Below, piece after piece: positions 10,804 through 19,518 of a stretch of DNA of 64,000 nt; positions within the stretch are counted from its first letter, which is position 1, and each line of letters begins with the position of its first letter. This DNA comes from Carpediemonas membranifera (taxonomy: Eukaryota; Fornicata), in assembly GCA_019828565.1 (NCBI GenBank), contig JAHDYR010000038.1, positions 992,001 to 1,056,000 on the forward strand, written 5' to 3'. A program made the position numbers and the translations under genes. The notes below the pieces were generated by a model that saw nothing but the letters and a program-made list of their open reading frames with translations, did no database searches and was not told the origin of the DNA.

Positions 10804-11545
10804 CCAGTGCTGGGAGTATGGGGGTCGGCCCATGAAGGGATCGAGTTATCATGGGAGGAGCCCCGCAACAGAGACTCGAGAGAAGAGGACAGAGGCCTGG
10901 AACTGCCAGGAGTGCACACCTGGAATATGAAAGAGAGGGAGGGCCGCACAACAATCAAGGAGCTAAACAGAAACAGAACAATAGACCAGTGGGAGGAGAC
11001 AATCAGAGCGTGCCTTGGAAAACCAGTGGAAAAGAGGAAGGCAAAAGGAAGGGAACAGATAATACAGGGCAGTGCATGGGCTGAACTCCAGCGAACGGAG
11101 TGGACGGAAGCCGGCAACAAGGAGAGGGCGAGGATAATGAACAGAGAACTGAAGAAGCATTGGGACAAACGCAGAGAAGAGTGGATAGCCGACCTCAGCA
11201 AAAGCAAAGGGATGCCTGGCAGCCTGCTCAAGGACGAAATGATCACCACGGACAAGACCACGATCAGCGAAATCCTGCTCAAGCAGTATGTCAAGGTAAG
11301 CAGAGGCAGAGAACCAGAGTGGAAGGAATGGCCTGGCAAAGGAGGGGACGAATTCTCCAAGGACGAAGTGAAGTCAGCCATCAGTAAGATCAAGAGGGAC
11401 ACAGCCCCGGGTCCAGAGAACACAACAGGGACAATGCTAAGAGAGCTGGATGGTGAAGGCCTTAAGGAGCAAACAAAGTTTATGAACAGAGTGTACAGTG
11501 AAGGGAAGATCCCGGAATCGTGGAAGTTCGCAACAGTGTCAGCAT
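10804..11545 (+). pseudogene. LINE ORF2 fragment: endonuclease end and linker to RT
   Basis: Starts VLGVWGSAHEG, the end of an APE-like endonuclease, and runs through a basic linker to AISKIKRDTAPGPEN and EGKIPESWKFATVSA, the RT-0/RT-1 entry typical of LINE reverse transcriptases. It is joined at both ends to gypsy pol with the frame kept open, in a 549-codon ORF (10762-12411). A matching endonuclease piece lies at 19137. Canonical SDH is SAH here. Confidence 0.75.
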
Positions 11546-12411
11546 TCATCCAGTTCGCCGGCCACTACGGATTCCCTCAGACCGTCCGCACTGATGGCGG
11601 CTCCCAGTTCACTGCCAAGCTCTTCAAGGAGATCTTGGCCTCCCTGCACGTGGCCCACACCGTCACGCTGCCCTACCACCACCGCGCGAACGGCCTAGTC
11701 GAGAGGGTCAACCGCGAGGTGAACCGTCATCTCGTCGCCTTGACCTCTGAACTCAGACTCTCCTCCAAGTGGTCTCTGTACCTGCCCATGGTCCAACGCC
11801 TTCTTAACGCTACCACCAACTCTAGCATTGGCATGTCACCCGCTGCCCTCGTCTTCGGCACCGCCGTCAACCTCGACCGCAGCATCATCGACGTAGTGTC
11901 ACAGGGAGAGGGAGAGCACCCAGACATCGTCCAAATCCAGGAGATCCTCGTTCAAGCAGCCCGCCTTAACCAGGATCAGACCTTCAACCCCGGCCCTTCA
12001 ACCTCGGACGTCTTTGCCATCGGCGACCAGGTCTTAGTAACCTACCCGACGCGTCCCGACAGCAAGTTGACCCCCAAGCTCATGGGCCCCTACACCATAA
12101 CTTCCCGCTCGAACGACATTTACGAGGTTATCAATCCTGCGACTCGTCGCACCCAGACCTATCACGCCACACGCCTCCGCCGCTTCGTCTCCAATGGCCT
12201 CCTCACTGACATCGAGCTCGTCGCCATGGACGAGGACTCCTACCTTGTACAAGAGATCCTGGCCCACCGTGGCGGCCCCAACAAGACCTCCTTCGAGTTT
12301 CTCATCCGCTGGGATGGCTATGGTGCCGAGGACGACCAATGGCTTCCCTACCTCGAGGTCCCTGACCTCGAGGCTCTCGACTATTATCTCGAGTGTCACC
12401 CACTCTTCTAA
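11546..12411 (+). pseudogene. pol: gypsy-2 integrase C-half with chromodomain
   Basis: Integrase core from FAGHYGFPQTVRTDGGSQF (second catalytic Asp) and HRANGLVERVNREVNRH (Glu), then KLTPKLMGPYTITS and a chromodomain-like end (YLVQEILAHRGGPNKTS; FLIRWDGYGAEDDQWLP). The HHCC domain and first Asp of integrase are missing because LINE DNA takes their place. The stop at 12411 is followed by the polypurine run and LTR. Confidence 0.8.
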
Positions 12412-12421
12412 GAGAGAGAAG

Positions 12422-12509
12422 TGTTGGGCAATTTTAGTTATAACCATTTTTGCCCTTGATCGGGTTTCGAATAAACCTCACTTCGTCATTAGTTCTCTTT
12501 ATTTGGCCA
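12422..12509 (+). repeat. LTR-like 3' end of gypsy-2
   Basis: 88 bp from TGTTGGGCAATTTTAG to TTTGGCCA after a polypurine tract, followed by cagac, the pentamer that also precedes the 5' LTR. It does not resemble the 5' LTR, so the two ends come from different elements. Confidence 0.55.
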
Positions 12510-12605
12510 CAGACATGATGAGGAGACACGGGCTAAGGGCTATCAAACCAGGGACAAGCACCCTCACGACAGGAACAACGACACCGGACTTCGCGGCGGT
12601 CACAG
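12510..12605 (+). pseudogene. LINE endonuclease fragment, left of gypsy-3
   Basis: Reads DMMRRHGLRAIKPG and TLTTGTTTPDFAAVT, the late part of an APE-type endonuclease. It continues in frame across gypsy-3 into AGIRGARIEVLESTELG at 19141 onward. This shows that gypsy-3 landed in this ORF. Confidence 0.7.
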
Positions 12606-12700
12606 TGTCAGTCAGTACAATTTAAGAACATTTATGGATTGACTTCGACACCCCTGTGTCGAAGTCTATTCTCCCAGTAAAACAGGTATAGTCAAACCAC
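12606..12700 (+). repeat. 5' LTR of gypsy-3
   Basis: TGTCAGTCAG...CAAACCAC, 95 bp, matching 19041-19135 base for base as far as I can read. It contains the 11-bp-stem hairpin GACTTCGACAC-CCCT-GTGTCGAAGTC at 12641-12666. The gag ATG is only 9 nt after the LTR. Confidence 0.9.
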
Positions 12701-12709
12701 TTACTTCAA

Positions 12710-13684
12710 ATGACTGAAAACGGCCCGTCAGTGAACGAGCCAAGCATTAGTGCCATTCTGGCATTTCACGAAAAGCTAACGAGACATGTTCAGGCCGGTG
12801 GAAAGCGCCGCCTCATTAAGCGCTTAGGCCCTGCAGTTCTAACATTCTGCAGTTCATCGGGTGTTGATGTTAAGCAGGTGTACCGCCGCGCGAGGAGACA
12901 GAAGACATCATCCTCCCTTATTTTTCGCGCACCGCAAGTCCGTATGAAAAAGTCCGGAGCGGAAGACCTAGCTTTCCAGGCCGTCGTTGACGCCATCAAA
13001 CCTCAATCAGCTATCCTACAGCGCCAACTATTCCAGCTCTCTGTGAAGGGCGTCCATTCGGGGCGCTTCACACAGTACTTGGACAAGTTCCGTACAAGGT
13101 ACCGCATCATCAAGCCTGATCTGGCGCCTGCTACGATCCGCCAGATGTTCCTGAACGGAATCCTGGACGAGTTCCTCCGCGAGGAGGTCAAAGACGCCGT
13201 AGTAGGAATGTCGCTCGATGAGACCTTCATTACCTCTCTTATGATCTGCAAGAAGCTCGAGGAAGCTCGTCTCATCTCTGAATCATACGCATCCCTCCAT
13301 CCAGTGTCGTCAACACATCCTGGAAGCCGCGTCAAGTCTAGCAGAGCCCGTCCGGGCCGCCAAGAACGTCAACAGGCAAGACCTGACCAGCCTCCCCTCC
13401 AACGCCAAGCTCCTGAGCCACCGCACGCGTACAACCACTCCAGTTTCCAGCCTGATACGAGACGGCCCGACAGAGCCAGTAAGCAGTGTCAGAACTGCGG
13501 CAAGCAAGGTCACTTCGCCCGGGACTGTAAGAGAGATAAGATCAAGTGCGCAAAGTGTGGAAAGCTGGGCCACATGGCCAAGTTCTGCCGGTCGACAGGC
13601 CCAGTTCCTGTAAACGACCGTAAGTACACCAATTACTCGACACCGGCGCGCGTTTGGACTATGGCTGGCGAGACAACTCCATGA
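12710..13684 (+). CDS. gag: gypsy-3 Gag
   Basis: 324 residues from MTENGPSVNEPSISAI. The capsid-like region is helical (LFQLSVKGVHSGRFTQYLDKFRTRY split by helices; FLNGILDEFLREEV). A basic Q/P-rich linker leads to two classical zinc knuckles, CQNCGKQGHFARDC and CAKCGKLGHMAKFC, that bind element RNA. The ORF ends in TGA at 13682-13684. Pol follows in the same reading frame with no spacing, so Gag-Pol would need stop-codon readthrough unless the TGA is a recent mutation. This is the best preserved gag of the window. Confidence 0.88.
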   Translation: MTENGPSVNEPSISAILAFHEKLTRHVQAGGKRRLIKRLGPAVLTFCSSSGVDVKQVYRRARRQKTSSSLIFRAPQVRMKKSGAEDLAFQAVVDAIKPQSAILQRQLFQLSVKGVHSGRFTQYLDKFRTRYRIIKPDLAPATIRQMFLNGILDEFLREEVKDAVVGMSLDETFITSLMICKKLEEARLISESYASLHPVSSTHPGSRVKSSRARPGRQERQQARPDQPPLQRQAPEPPHAYNHSSFQPDTRRPDRASKQCQNCGKQGHFARDCKRDKIKCAKCGKLGHMAKFCRSTGPVPVNDRKYTNYSTPARVWTMAGETTP

Positions 13685-16600
13685 TTGCCTGTGGTATCGG
13701 GTGCAGTGGACGGCTGCGCATGGGGACGCATATTATTCGATTGTGGTGCGGACATCCCGCTCGTTAACCCCGCCTCAGCTCAGGAAGCGGGACTGAACGC
13801 GACGAAGCTAGCCAGCCCGATACACATCAAGACACCCGGAGGCAGAATCCAGACAGACACGACCTATGAGGTCCCAGTAACCATGGACAAGTCGCCGATG
13901 ACCCCGAAGGGCGTCGAGGCGACGGTGACCGCGTATGCAGTTGAGATGGAGTATGACATGCTCTTGAACTATGCAGTCATGGTGGACTGGGGCATTCTTC
14001 CACATGTTGGAGCTAGGTCGAGCGACTCGTCGATCGAAGAGGACGCCCAGCTCCCATCGACACTCGAGCGTCTTGAGAGACGACTCTACAATTTGCGAGC
14101 GGATATGAACGATAAGCAGAGTCGGATATTGGCCCGCTATGACCACTGTTTCCACGACCGGCAAGGTTTCAGCAATCTAGAACCATATGACCTTGTGCTC
14201 AAGTCGGACAGGGTGATCGCGTCACGGTCTAACTACGTCCCATACCAGCGCGAGCACTTATTCGACCAACATCTCGCCGAGCTAATCGAGAAGAAGTACG
14301 TCGAGCAGTCTTTCAGCCCATATGCTTCGCCGGTGCTCCTGGTTCCGAAGGGTCCGGACAAGACACGCATGGTCGTAGATTTCCGTAAGATCAACGACGA
14401 GACGGAGCCGTTCGAGTACCCTATCCCTGAGATACAGACGTGTTTAGCGAAGTTAGGCGCATCCAAGGTGTTCGCCACCCTAGATTTATCGGCAGGGTAC
14501 CACCAGATTCAGATGTCCGAACGTTCGCGCCAGTACACGGCGTTCAATACGCCGAGGGGCAAGTTCCAGTATACGGGCATGCCGTTTGGTTTGAAGAACG
14601 CGGGTGCTCACTTTCAGTACTCGATGGAGCGGGCGTTCGCAGATTTACTAGGAGCCAGTTGCCTGATTTATATCGATGACATCGTAGTCTTCGGAAGAAC
14701 AGAGGCAGAGTATATCGTCAACCTGACGAAGGTCCTCAAGCGAGCGGATGAACTGAATCTTCGCCTCAATGCCGAGAAGTCACATTTCGGCCAGTCTACA
14801 GTCGAGTTCCTTGGCTGGACAGTTTCAGGTGAAGGCTACGGTATTGCTGCCGACCGGGTACATGACATCCAAGAGCTCAAGCTACCCAAGTCCCGAAAGG
14901 CGGCCCAGGCACTCATGGGATTTCTGAACTTCGTCCGTGACTTCGTGCCACACTTTTCCATGGTCACGCGACCATTGGCACTCGCGGCAGCCGGTAAGAT
15001 TGGGCTAGGCACCCCAGAGCAGACCAAAGCCTTGGCCCTGGTGAAGGATCTACTGTGTTCCGCACCCATCTTACAACACTTCGACGTGACAAAGCGCCAC
15101 GTGGTGATGACCGACGCGTCGGACGTAGGGATCGGAGGTGTCCTCCTGCAGGATGGCAAGCCTGTCAGTTATATGTCGAAGGCCTTCACCGATGTGCAGA
15201 CAAGATGGAGCACGATAGAACAGGAGGCATATGCTATCGTCTCTGCGCTTCAACGCTGGCGCCGTTTCCTGGTCTGGACCCCTTTCACGCTGCTGACCGA
15301 CCACCGTAATCTCATTTATATGGCCCGTTCATCAAACGCTAAGGTCCAAAGGTGGTATGAATCGATCGCAGACCTCCCCTTCACAATACGACACGTCCCT
15401 GGAGTAGATAATGGAGCAGCGGATGGATTGAGCAGAGTCTTTGCTGCGTCCAAGACCCCGACCGCGACAGAGAATGAGATCCATGACGCTCACCTCCACG
15501 GTCAAGCCCATCTCCCCCTTTATACGACAGTCGAGCTGTTGAAGGCGGGAGGGAAGCGAGCCCCCATTGACCAAGTCGCAGAGGTAATTAACAAGTGCCC
15601 AGTCTGTCAGCTCACGGCGAAGCCAGAGGACGCCAAGCGGTCGTACTTGCACACAGCGAGTGTAACTCCGTTTGATAAGGTAGCGATTGACACGATTGGC
15701 CCGCTACCAGAGGTCAACGGTTTCAGCTATATCTTGGTAATGGTTGACACGGCCTCAAGGTGGACAGAGCTGGTACCCCTACGGACTACGAAGGCCCTTG
15801 AAGCAGTAAGAGCATTTACGAATACGTGGCTACTACGGTACGGGGCGCCTAGAGTTCTCCAGTCAGACGGAGGGCGCCAGTTTGCAAACCGTTTGTTCGA
15901 GGATCTTGCTGGTCGAGTCGGGTTCTCGACCCATATCACAACTCCGTATCACCCGCAGTCCAATGGGATTGTAGAGCGGGCGAACTCTCGAATCGAACGA
16001 ATCTTGCGCTCCAGGAAGTATGAGCTCCAGACCGAGGATTGGGTCGACTGTTTACCAGTGGCACAATTTATTGTTAACTCAACACCCAGAGCGGCCCATC
16101 ACCTCACGCCGGCTGAGATTATCTTTGGAAGCGACATGCGAGTGCCGAGTGAGATTGTCTTCACGAGCCAAGATGACAGCGCGGATTATCCGGCAGATAA
16201 TGGCGAGGCGGTGAAACTCGCGAGACAGATGGCCGCGGCACGCATCCGAGCCATGCAAGAGGACGCGCGCAACCGGGTTGGGTCCCCGCCGGTTATTGAT
16301 TCAGAGTGGGTGCTGGTGAAGTATCCGACTAAGCCACCTTCCAAGCTTGCGGCAGGTTGGCGAGGCCCAATGCAGCTAGTGAGCCCGGTTATCGTCGACA
16401 ACCTACCGGTAGCATACAATGTGAGAGACGTGAACTCGGGTAAGGAGTTCAGGGTAGCATCCGAGCGCGTGAGGTCTTTCGAGGGTGACTTGTCACGCGA
16501 CTCAGCACAGGCCTTGGCAGCGACCACTGATGCCGAGTACGTTGTCGAGTGCATTTACGATTCATCCAATGAGAAGTCGATCAAGAATAGGAAGTTCCAC

Positions 16601-16699
16601 GTGCACTGGAAAGGGTATGAGCCATGCGAGGACACTTGGGAGCCTTACGAGAACGTCAAGGACTGCGAAGCGTTAGATATATTTCTCGGAAAAGCATAA
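13685..16699 (+). CDS. pol: gypsy-3 Pol (PR-RT-RH-IN-chromodomain)
   Basis: 1004 codons without interruption, in frame with gag across a TGA. Domains in order: protease with ILFDCGADIPLVNP (Cys in place of the usual Ser/Thr after the Asp) near residue 20; reverse transcriptase with FATLDLSAGYHQI, GMPFGLKNAG and CLIYIDDIVVFG near 330; RNase H with VMTDASDVGIGGVL near 480; integrase with CPVCQL finger, VAIDTIGPL, VLQSDGGRQF and HPQSNGIVERANSR near 730-775; GPY/F-like module; chromodomain YVVECIYDSSNEKS / FHVHWKGYEPCEDTWEP near 950-1000. The reading frame suggests recent activity. Confidence 0.92.
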   Translation: MPVVSGAVDGCAWGRILFDCGADIPLVNPASAQEAGLNATKLASPIHIKTPGGRIQTDTTYEVPVTMDKSPMTPKGVEATVTAYAVEMEYDMLLNYAVMVDWGILPHVGARSSDSSIEEDAQLPSTLERLERRLYNLRADMNDKQSRILARYDHCFHDRQGFSNLEPYDLVLKSDRVIASRSNYVPYQREHLFDQHLAELIEKKYVEQSFSPYASPVLLVPKGPDKTRMVVDFRKINDETEPFEYPIPEIQTCLAKLGASKVFATLDLSAGYHQIQMSERSRQYTAFNTPRGKFQYTGMPFGLKNAGAHFQYSMERAFADLLGASCLIYIDDIVVFGRTEAEYIVNLTKVLKRADELNLRLNAEKSHFGQSTVEFLGWTVSGEGYGIAADRVHDIQELKLPKSRKAAQALMGFLNFVRDFVPHFSMVTRPLALAAAGKIGLGTPEQTKALALVKDLLCSAPILQHFDVTKRHVVMTDASDVGIGGVLLQDGKPVSYMSKAFTDVQTRWSTIEQEAYAIVSALQRWRRFLVWTPFTLLTDHRNLIYMARSSNAKVQRWYESIADLPFTIRHVPGVDNGAADGLSRVFAASKTPTATENEIHDAHLHGQAHLPLYTTVELLKAGGKRAPIDQVAEVINKCPVCQLTAKPEDAKRSYLHTASVTPFDKVAIDTIGPLPEVNGFSYILVMVDTASRWTELVPLRTTKALEAVRAFTNTWLLRYGAPRVLQSDGGRQFANRLFEDLAGRVGFSTHITTPYHPQSNGIVERANSRIERILRSRKYELQTEDWVDCLPVAQFIVNSTPRAAHHLTPAEIIFGSDMRVPSEIVFTSQDDSADYPADNGEAVKLARQMAAARIRAMQEDARNRVGSPPVIDSEWVLVKYPTKPPSKLAAGWRGPMQLVSPVIVDNLPVAYNVRDVNSGKEFRVASERVRSFEGDLSRDSAQALAATTDAEYVVECIYDSSNEKSIKNRKFHVHWKGYEPCEDTWEPYENVKDCEALDIFLGKA

Positions 16700-16751
16700 G
16701 CCTACCACTTATACGTACCTGTAAAAGGCAGGGTAAGGCAGCCAACAGAAT

Positions 16752-18086
16752 TTATTCTTCGTCGATCGCACCAGCAGACTCGCGCAGCCGGGCCAGGAGC
16801 AGCTCAGGGTGCCACTCAGGGCGAACACGCGGCCAAAGACGGGCATTGGTGAGGTAGTTGGTGATCGGGAGGCAAGTGCACATGGATTGCGTGAGCTGAG
16901 TGAGTCCAGGCACGGCGTAATTCTGATACTTAACCACAAGGGTGAAGCTTTCGCGGAACTGTTCGTTGTACAGCTCAATGTGCCTGAGGCACTCGACGAT
17001 CACATAGTCGAGTGACGGGTCAGACACCTGCGGCACGAGCTCGGCAGCGCTGATCGTGGTCTCGATCCGTGCGATGCGATCGTTTGTGAGCAGGGCATAG
17101 TAGTCCGTCACAAACCGTGTCGCCTCGTGAGCAGACAGACGGTCGACGCGACGGGCCTGGGCCACCATCCAACAGCAGTACAAGGAAGGGTGCGAAGAGA
17201 TCATGATGATCCGCATCAGGGACTGGTTCGCCAGGGTTCGGAGATAGGATGGCTGGCGATCAGCGAGATCGGGAGTGATGCGGGTCAGGGTCGCTACCAC
17301 GACGTCGACCGTAGATCGGGAGAAACAGCCGGACGTGACACCGTCAGAGGCGAGCAGAGCCTCGGCGAGGGCAACATCGGCAGGTGAGTCGATCTCAAAG
17401 TGGGACCGCAGTGCACGGCCCACGACGGCGTCGGTGACGAAGTCCGTCAGGAGCAAGAGGGACTGACGCGTCATGAGGTCCCCAGCCTCATCGCCAGCGC
17501 TGAAGACCTGTCCGGTCCTCAGACGGGACAGCATGCCCTGGAGGGGCAGCTCGAAGCAGTTCGAGACGCGACCAGAGACCGAAGCGATTACGGTCTGGAA
17601 ACGGGCTTCCCGCTCCGCCAGGTCCGCCCGATGAGATCCTTGGAGGTGCCCGCGGAGCACCTGGCGGGTGACGGGGCGGTTGGAGGTCCGGCGCTGGGCG
17701 GCCTCAACCGTGCTGACAGCATGACCAGCTTGGGCAGAACAAGTGGCGACAGCCACGACGCGTCCGGTCAAGGTGCGACGCGTACCTTCATCGTCGACGA
17801 CAACACCCGTTACGCGGCGGATATCCTCAGGTGGGTGCCGGCGGGTGATCGCGCGAGCCGCAGGAACCTCGATGACGACGTCCTGTGGCGATGACGGCTC
17901 AACAATGGGTGCTGAGGAAGATTCCTCGGGACGAGCACGTCTCTGGGGCATATCGGTGCTGTCCGGCACGAGCACGGACTGGTGTTTGCGCTTCAGAGCG
18001 CGGAGACGTTCAGCAACGGGCAGATTGCCGTCATTGCCAGCAAGATCAGCGATCAGTGCGTCCAAATCATGCACAAGGTTCTCCAT
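16752..18086 (-). CDS. Antisense ORF between pol and 3' LTR of gypsy-3, unknown function
   Basis: 444 codons on the strand opposite to gag-pol, starting MENLVHDLDALIADLAGND. The first 150 residues are basic and Ser/Thr/Pro-rich. The C-terminal 250 are predicted mostly helical, with no transmembrane run, signal peptide or zinc motif I can see. The end (FTLVVKYQNYAVPGLTQLTQ, SMCTCL) resembles part of the protein at 59854-61086 (KVWNYRATYAGMVKSI, CDSMATML), and both have the same layout. I do not recognise the family. Because it lies inside the LTR-bounded element, it is probably element cargo. Some LTR elements carry antisense ORFs, but the product here is unknown. Confidence 0.6.
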   Translation of the reverse strand: MENLVHDLDALIADLAGNDGNLPVAERLRALKRKHQSVLVPDSTDMPQRRARPEESSSAPIVEPSSPQDVVIEVPAARAITRRHPPEDIRRVTGVVVDDEGTRRTLTGRVVAVATCSAQAGHAVSTVEAAQRRTSNRPVTRQVLRGHLQGSHRADLAEREARFQTVIASVSGRVSNCFELPLQGMLSRLRTGQVFSAGDEAGDLMTRQSLLLLTDFVTDAVVGRALRSHFEIDSPADVALAEALLASDGVTSGCFSRSTVDVVVATLTRITPDLADRQPSYLRTLANQSLMRIIMISSHPSLYCCWMVAQARRVDRLSAHEATRFVTDYYALLTNDRIARIETTISAAELVPQVSDPSLDYVIVECLRHIELYNEQFRESFTLVVKYQNYAVPGLTQLTQSMCTCLPITNYLTNARLWPRVRPEWHPELLLARLRESAGAIDEE

Positions 18087-18649
18087 TAGGCCGTATGGAA
18101 GTATTAACCGCGGTCAAAACTTCATTTACGTGTTACATGATACAAAAACGTAGGACCTGGGTCATGACCAGGACTCCACACAGCTAAGTCAGGACGCTGA
18201 ATAGCATGGTGCAACGCGTAATTTACGAAAGCAGACGGGTTAGGCAGAATTCGCCGACCGAGAAAGGGTCCGTTTGGTGAACCCCGATGAACGCTTGTTG
18301 AGGACGATAAGTCCGCAAAATCACGATATTTATACGTCTATGAGACGAATACTGATGTTGTTAGTGTTATAGAGCAATATTCGCGGCGTCCCAACTGTCG
18401 ACGAACGAGAAAAGCAAAAAAAAGGCCATATCTCGGCAACGAAGAGGCTTTGAGGCCTCTAGAGGCGTTATTCGAACGCTATGTAAGAATGAGGGCTTTC
18501 AAGGCCGCATACCATGGTGGTTTCGAACTGAAGCCATTTGTGCATTTTAAGGATCCGAATGAACTAATCGACGACCATACGGCCCAGTAATGGCCCGTGG
18601 GAGGGCGGTAAGCCCGGGTAAGACTAACCCTTGAGCGTATGACGCAATA
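18087..18649. other. gypsy-3 non-coding region upstream of rRNA-like block
   Basis: No convincing ORF. A short string ccgaatgaacta near 18556 also occurs in large-subunit rRNA next to its GGCC turn, so rRNA similarity may begin here. A gaggctttgaggcctctagaggc block could form a small hairpin. Confidence 0.3.
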
Positions 18650-18755
18650 CTTACACAGTGGACACTTGCGAGTCGAAGGGTGTAAAACCCATGGGCGTAA
18701 TGAAAGTAAGTGGTGCCAAGCCGCAAGGCCGCAGCACCGGCCGCTAGATGACACG
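18650..18755 (+). pseudogene. Large-subunit (28S-type) rRNA-like fragment inside gypsy-3
   Basis: The stretch tgcgagtcgaagggtgtaaaacccatgggcgtaatgaaagt follows, with few changes, a strongly conserved part of eukaryotic 25S/28S rRNA (…GGGTGTAAAACCCAT..GCGTAATGAAAGTGAA…). The next bases, with gccgcaaggc then gcaccggccg, match in order, more loosely, the following helix and the CACAATCGACCGATC region. Similarity fades on both sides. A mature rRNA gene is excluded by the short length and divergence. The comparison is from memory of yeast 25S, so an alignment is needed to set the limits. Confidence 0.5.
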
Positions 18756-19040
18756 AAATTCTGAGTCAATCAATTTGGAGATACGTCACCACAGAACAAC
18801 TACGGTTGTACCGGACACCCTTACGTGGCAGTAAGAGTGTGTCAACGGTGTTCCGGCTGCTGTGCTACCCACAGTTAGCGACGGTGAAGCAAGGGTTACC
18901 GAGCTAAGGCAGAGTACCCTTCCCGGGCACTGGGCTATTCCCCAGCCGCCAACGGTGAAGTAGGTTAGCACAGGCTTTCCCCTGTGAGGCCTACCGGCAC
19001 AAGTTATTCATACTCAAGTCAGTTGAGCATGGAGGGGCAG
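18756..19040. other. gypsy-3 3' non-coding region ending in polypurine tract
   Basis: No ORF. Two similar blocks (gttagcgacggtgaagcaagggttaccgag and gccaacggtgaagtaggttagcacag) might be degraded rRNA continuation. The last bases ggaggggcag at 19031-19040 form the polypurine tract that primes plus-strand DNA. Confidence 0.45.
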
Positions 19041-19135
19041 TGTCAGTCAGTACAATTTAAGAACATTTATGGATTGACTTCGACACCCCTGTGTCGAAGT
19101 CTATTCTCCCAGTAAAACAGGTATAGTCAAACCAC
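19041..19135 (+). repeat. 3' LTR of gypsy-3
   Basis: Matches 12606-12700. If it ends at ACCACA (19136), it keeps the TG...CA rule and gives a 4-bp duplication acag. The conserved hairpin is at 19076-19101. Confidence 0.9.
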
Positions 19136-19136
19136 A

Positions 19137-19303
19137 ACAGCAGGAATCAGGGGAGCAAGGATAGAAGTCCTAGAGTCTACCGAGCTTGGCGTATGGGGGT
19201 CGGCCCATAACGGTATCAGACTAGAATGGGAAGAAGCAGGGACCGATGGGAACACAACCTACGAGGAAGACCTAACAATGCCGGGCACTCACACATGGAG
19301 AAT
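19137..19303 (+). pseudogene. LINE endonuclease fragment, right of gypsy-3
   Basis: Reads AGIRGARIEVLESTELGVWG then SAHNGIRLEWEE and TMPGTHTWRI, the end of the APE-type endonuclease in frame with 12510-12605. The canonical catalytic SDH is SAH, as in the copy at 10804. It is cut near 19304. Confidence 0.7.
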
Positions 19304-19440
19304 TGTCATGACGAACTCATTTAATGATCAGTCTTATTGGGTCAGTTTATGTAAAAAGACCACAACAACATGGCACACCAAGCCTACACCGACGAGCAAG
19401 ATGATGACGAGATCGAGATTCCGGACGTGTACAATGACGT
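19304..19440 (+). other. Possible very short LTR (19304-19364) and gag start
   Basis: TGTCATGACG...AAAGACCACA has TG...CA ends and the ACCACA finish of the other LTRs. Five nt later an ATG opens a 5' gag-like frame MAHQAYTDEQDDDEIEIPDV, which gypsy-4 then cuts. There is no second copy to confirm it. Confidence 0.3.
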
Positions 19441-19518
19441 TGTCGGTGGGAAACATTTTAATTACGACACAATGGTGTCGTAATCATCAACTGATTAAAT
19501 GATAAGGAGTCTACGACA
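19441..19518 (-). repeat. 3' LTR of gypsy-4
   Basis: On the minus strand this is TGTCGTAGAC...CCGACA, 78 bp, directly after the polypurine run GGGGGAGGAGCAGGA. It contains the hairpin ATTACGACAC-loop-GTGTCGTAAT at 19461-19484. The pol stop codon lies inside the first bases of the LTR. Confidence 0.65.

Larger units (their letters stand above)
8540..12509 (+). mobile_element. Ty3/gypsy 'gypsy-2', chimeric, LINE piece inside
   Basis: Begins with the 117-bp TGTCACG LTR and ends with a different LTR-like sequence at 12422-12509. Both outer flanks read cagac (8535-8539 and 12510-12514). Gag-protease and reverse transcriptase are followed by about 740 bp of LINE (10804-11545) in place of RNase H and the first half of integrase. 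Integrase core and chromodomain then resume. The 3' LTR is preceded by the polypurine run aagagagagaag. See the findings for how this may have formed. Confidence 0.75.
12606..19136 (+). mobile_element. Ty3/gypsy 'gypsy-3', nearly intact, 6.5 kb
   Basis: Bounded by two 95-96-bp LTRs (12606-12700 and 19041-19135), with the polypurine tract ggaggggcag directly ahead of the 3' LTR. Flanks are cacag and aacag, a 4-5 bp target duplication. Removing the element and one copy of the duplication restores the LINE endonuclease frame (...FAAVT-AGIRG...). Gag and pol are open. About 2.3 kb between pol and the 3' LTR hold an antisense ORF and an rRNA-like stretch, which is unusual for gypsy elements. Confidence 0.85.

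Noticed and set aside
10722-11549. 275-codon minus-strand ORF, Ser/Leu-rich
   Set aside because: Lies antisense to the recognisable LINE linker and gypsy RT; composition typical of a shadow frame.
18781-19040. tRNA or 5S rRNA genes in the gypsy-3 3' region
   Set aside because: GGTGAAG repeats looked RNA-like, but no cloverleaf with T-loop GTTCGA and paired acceptor could be drawn.
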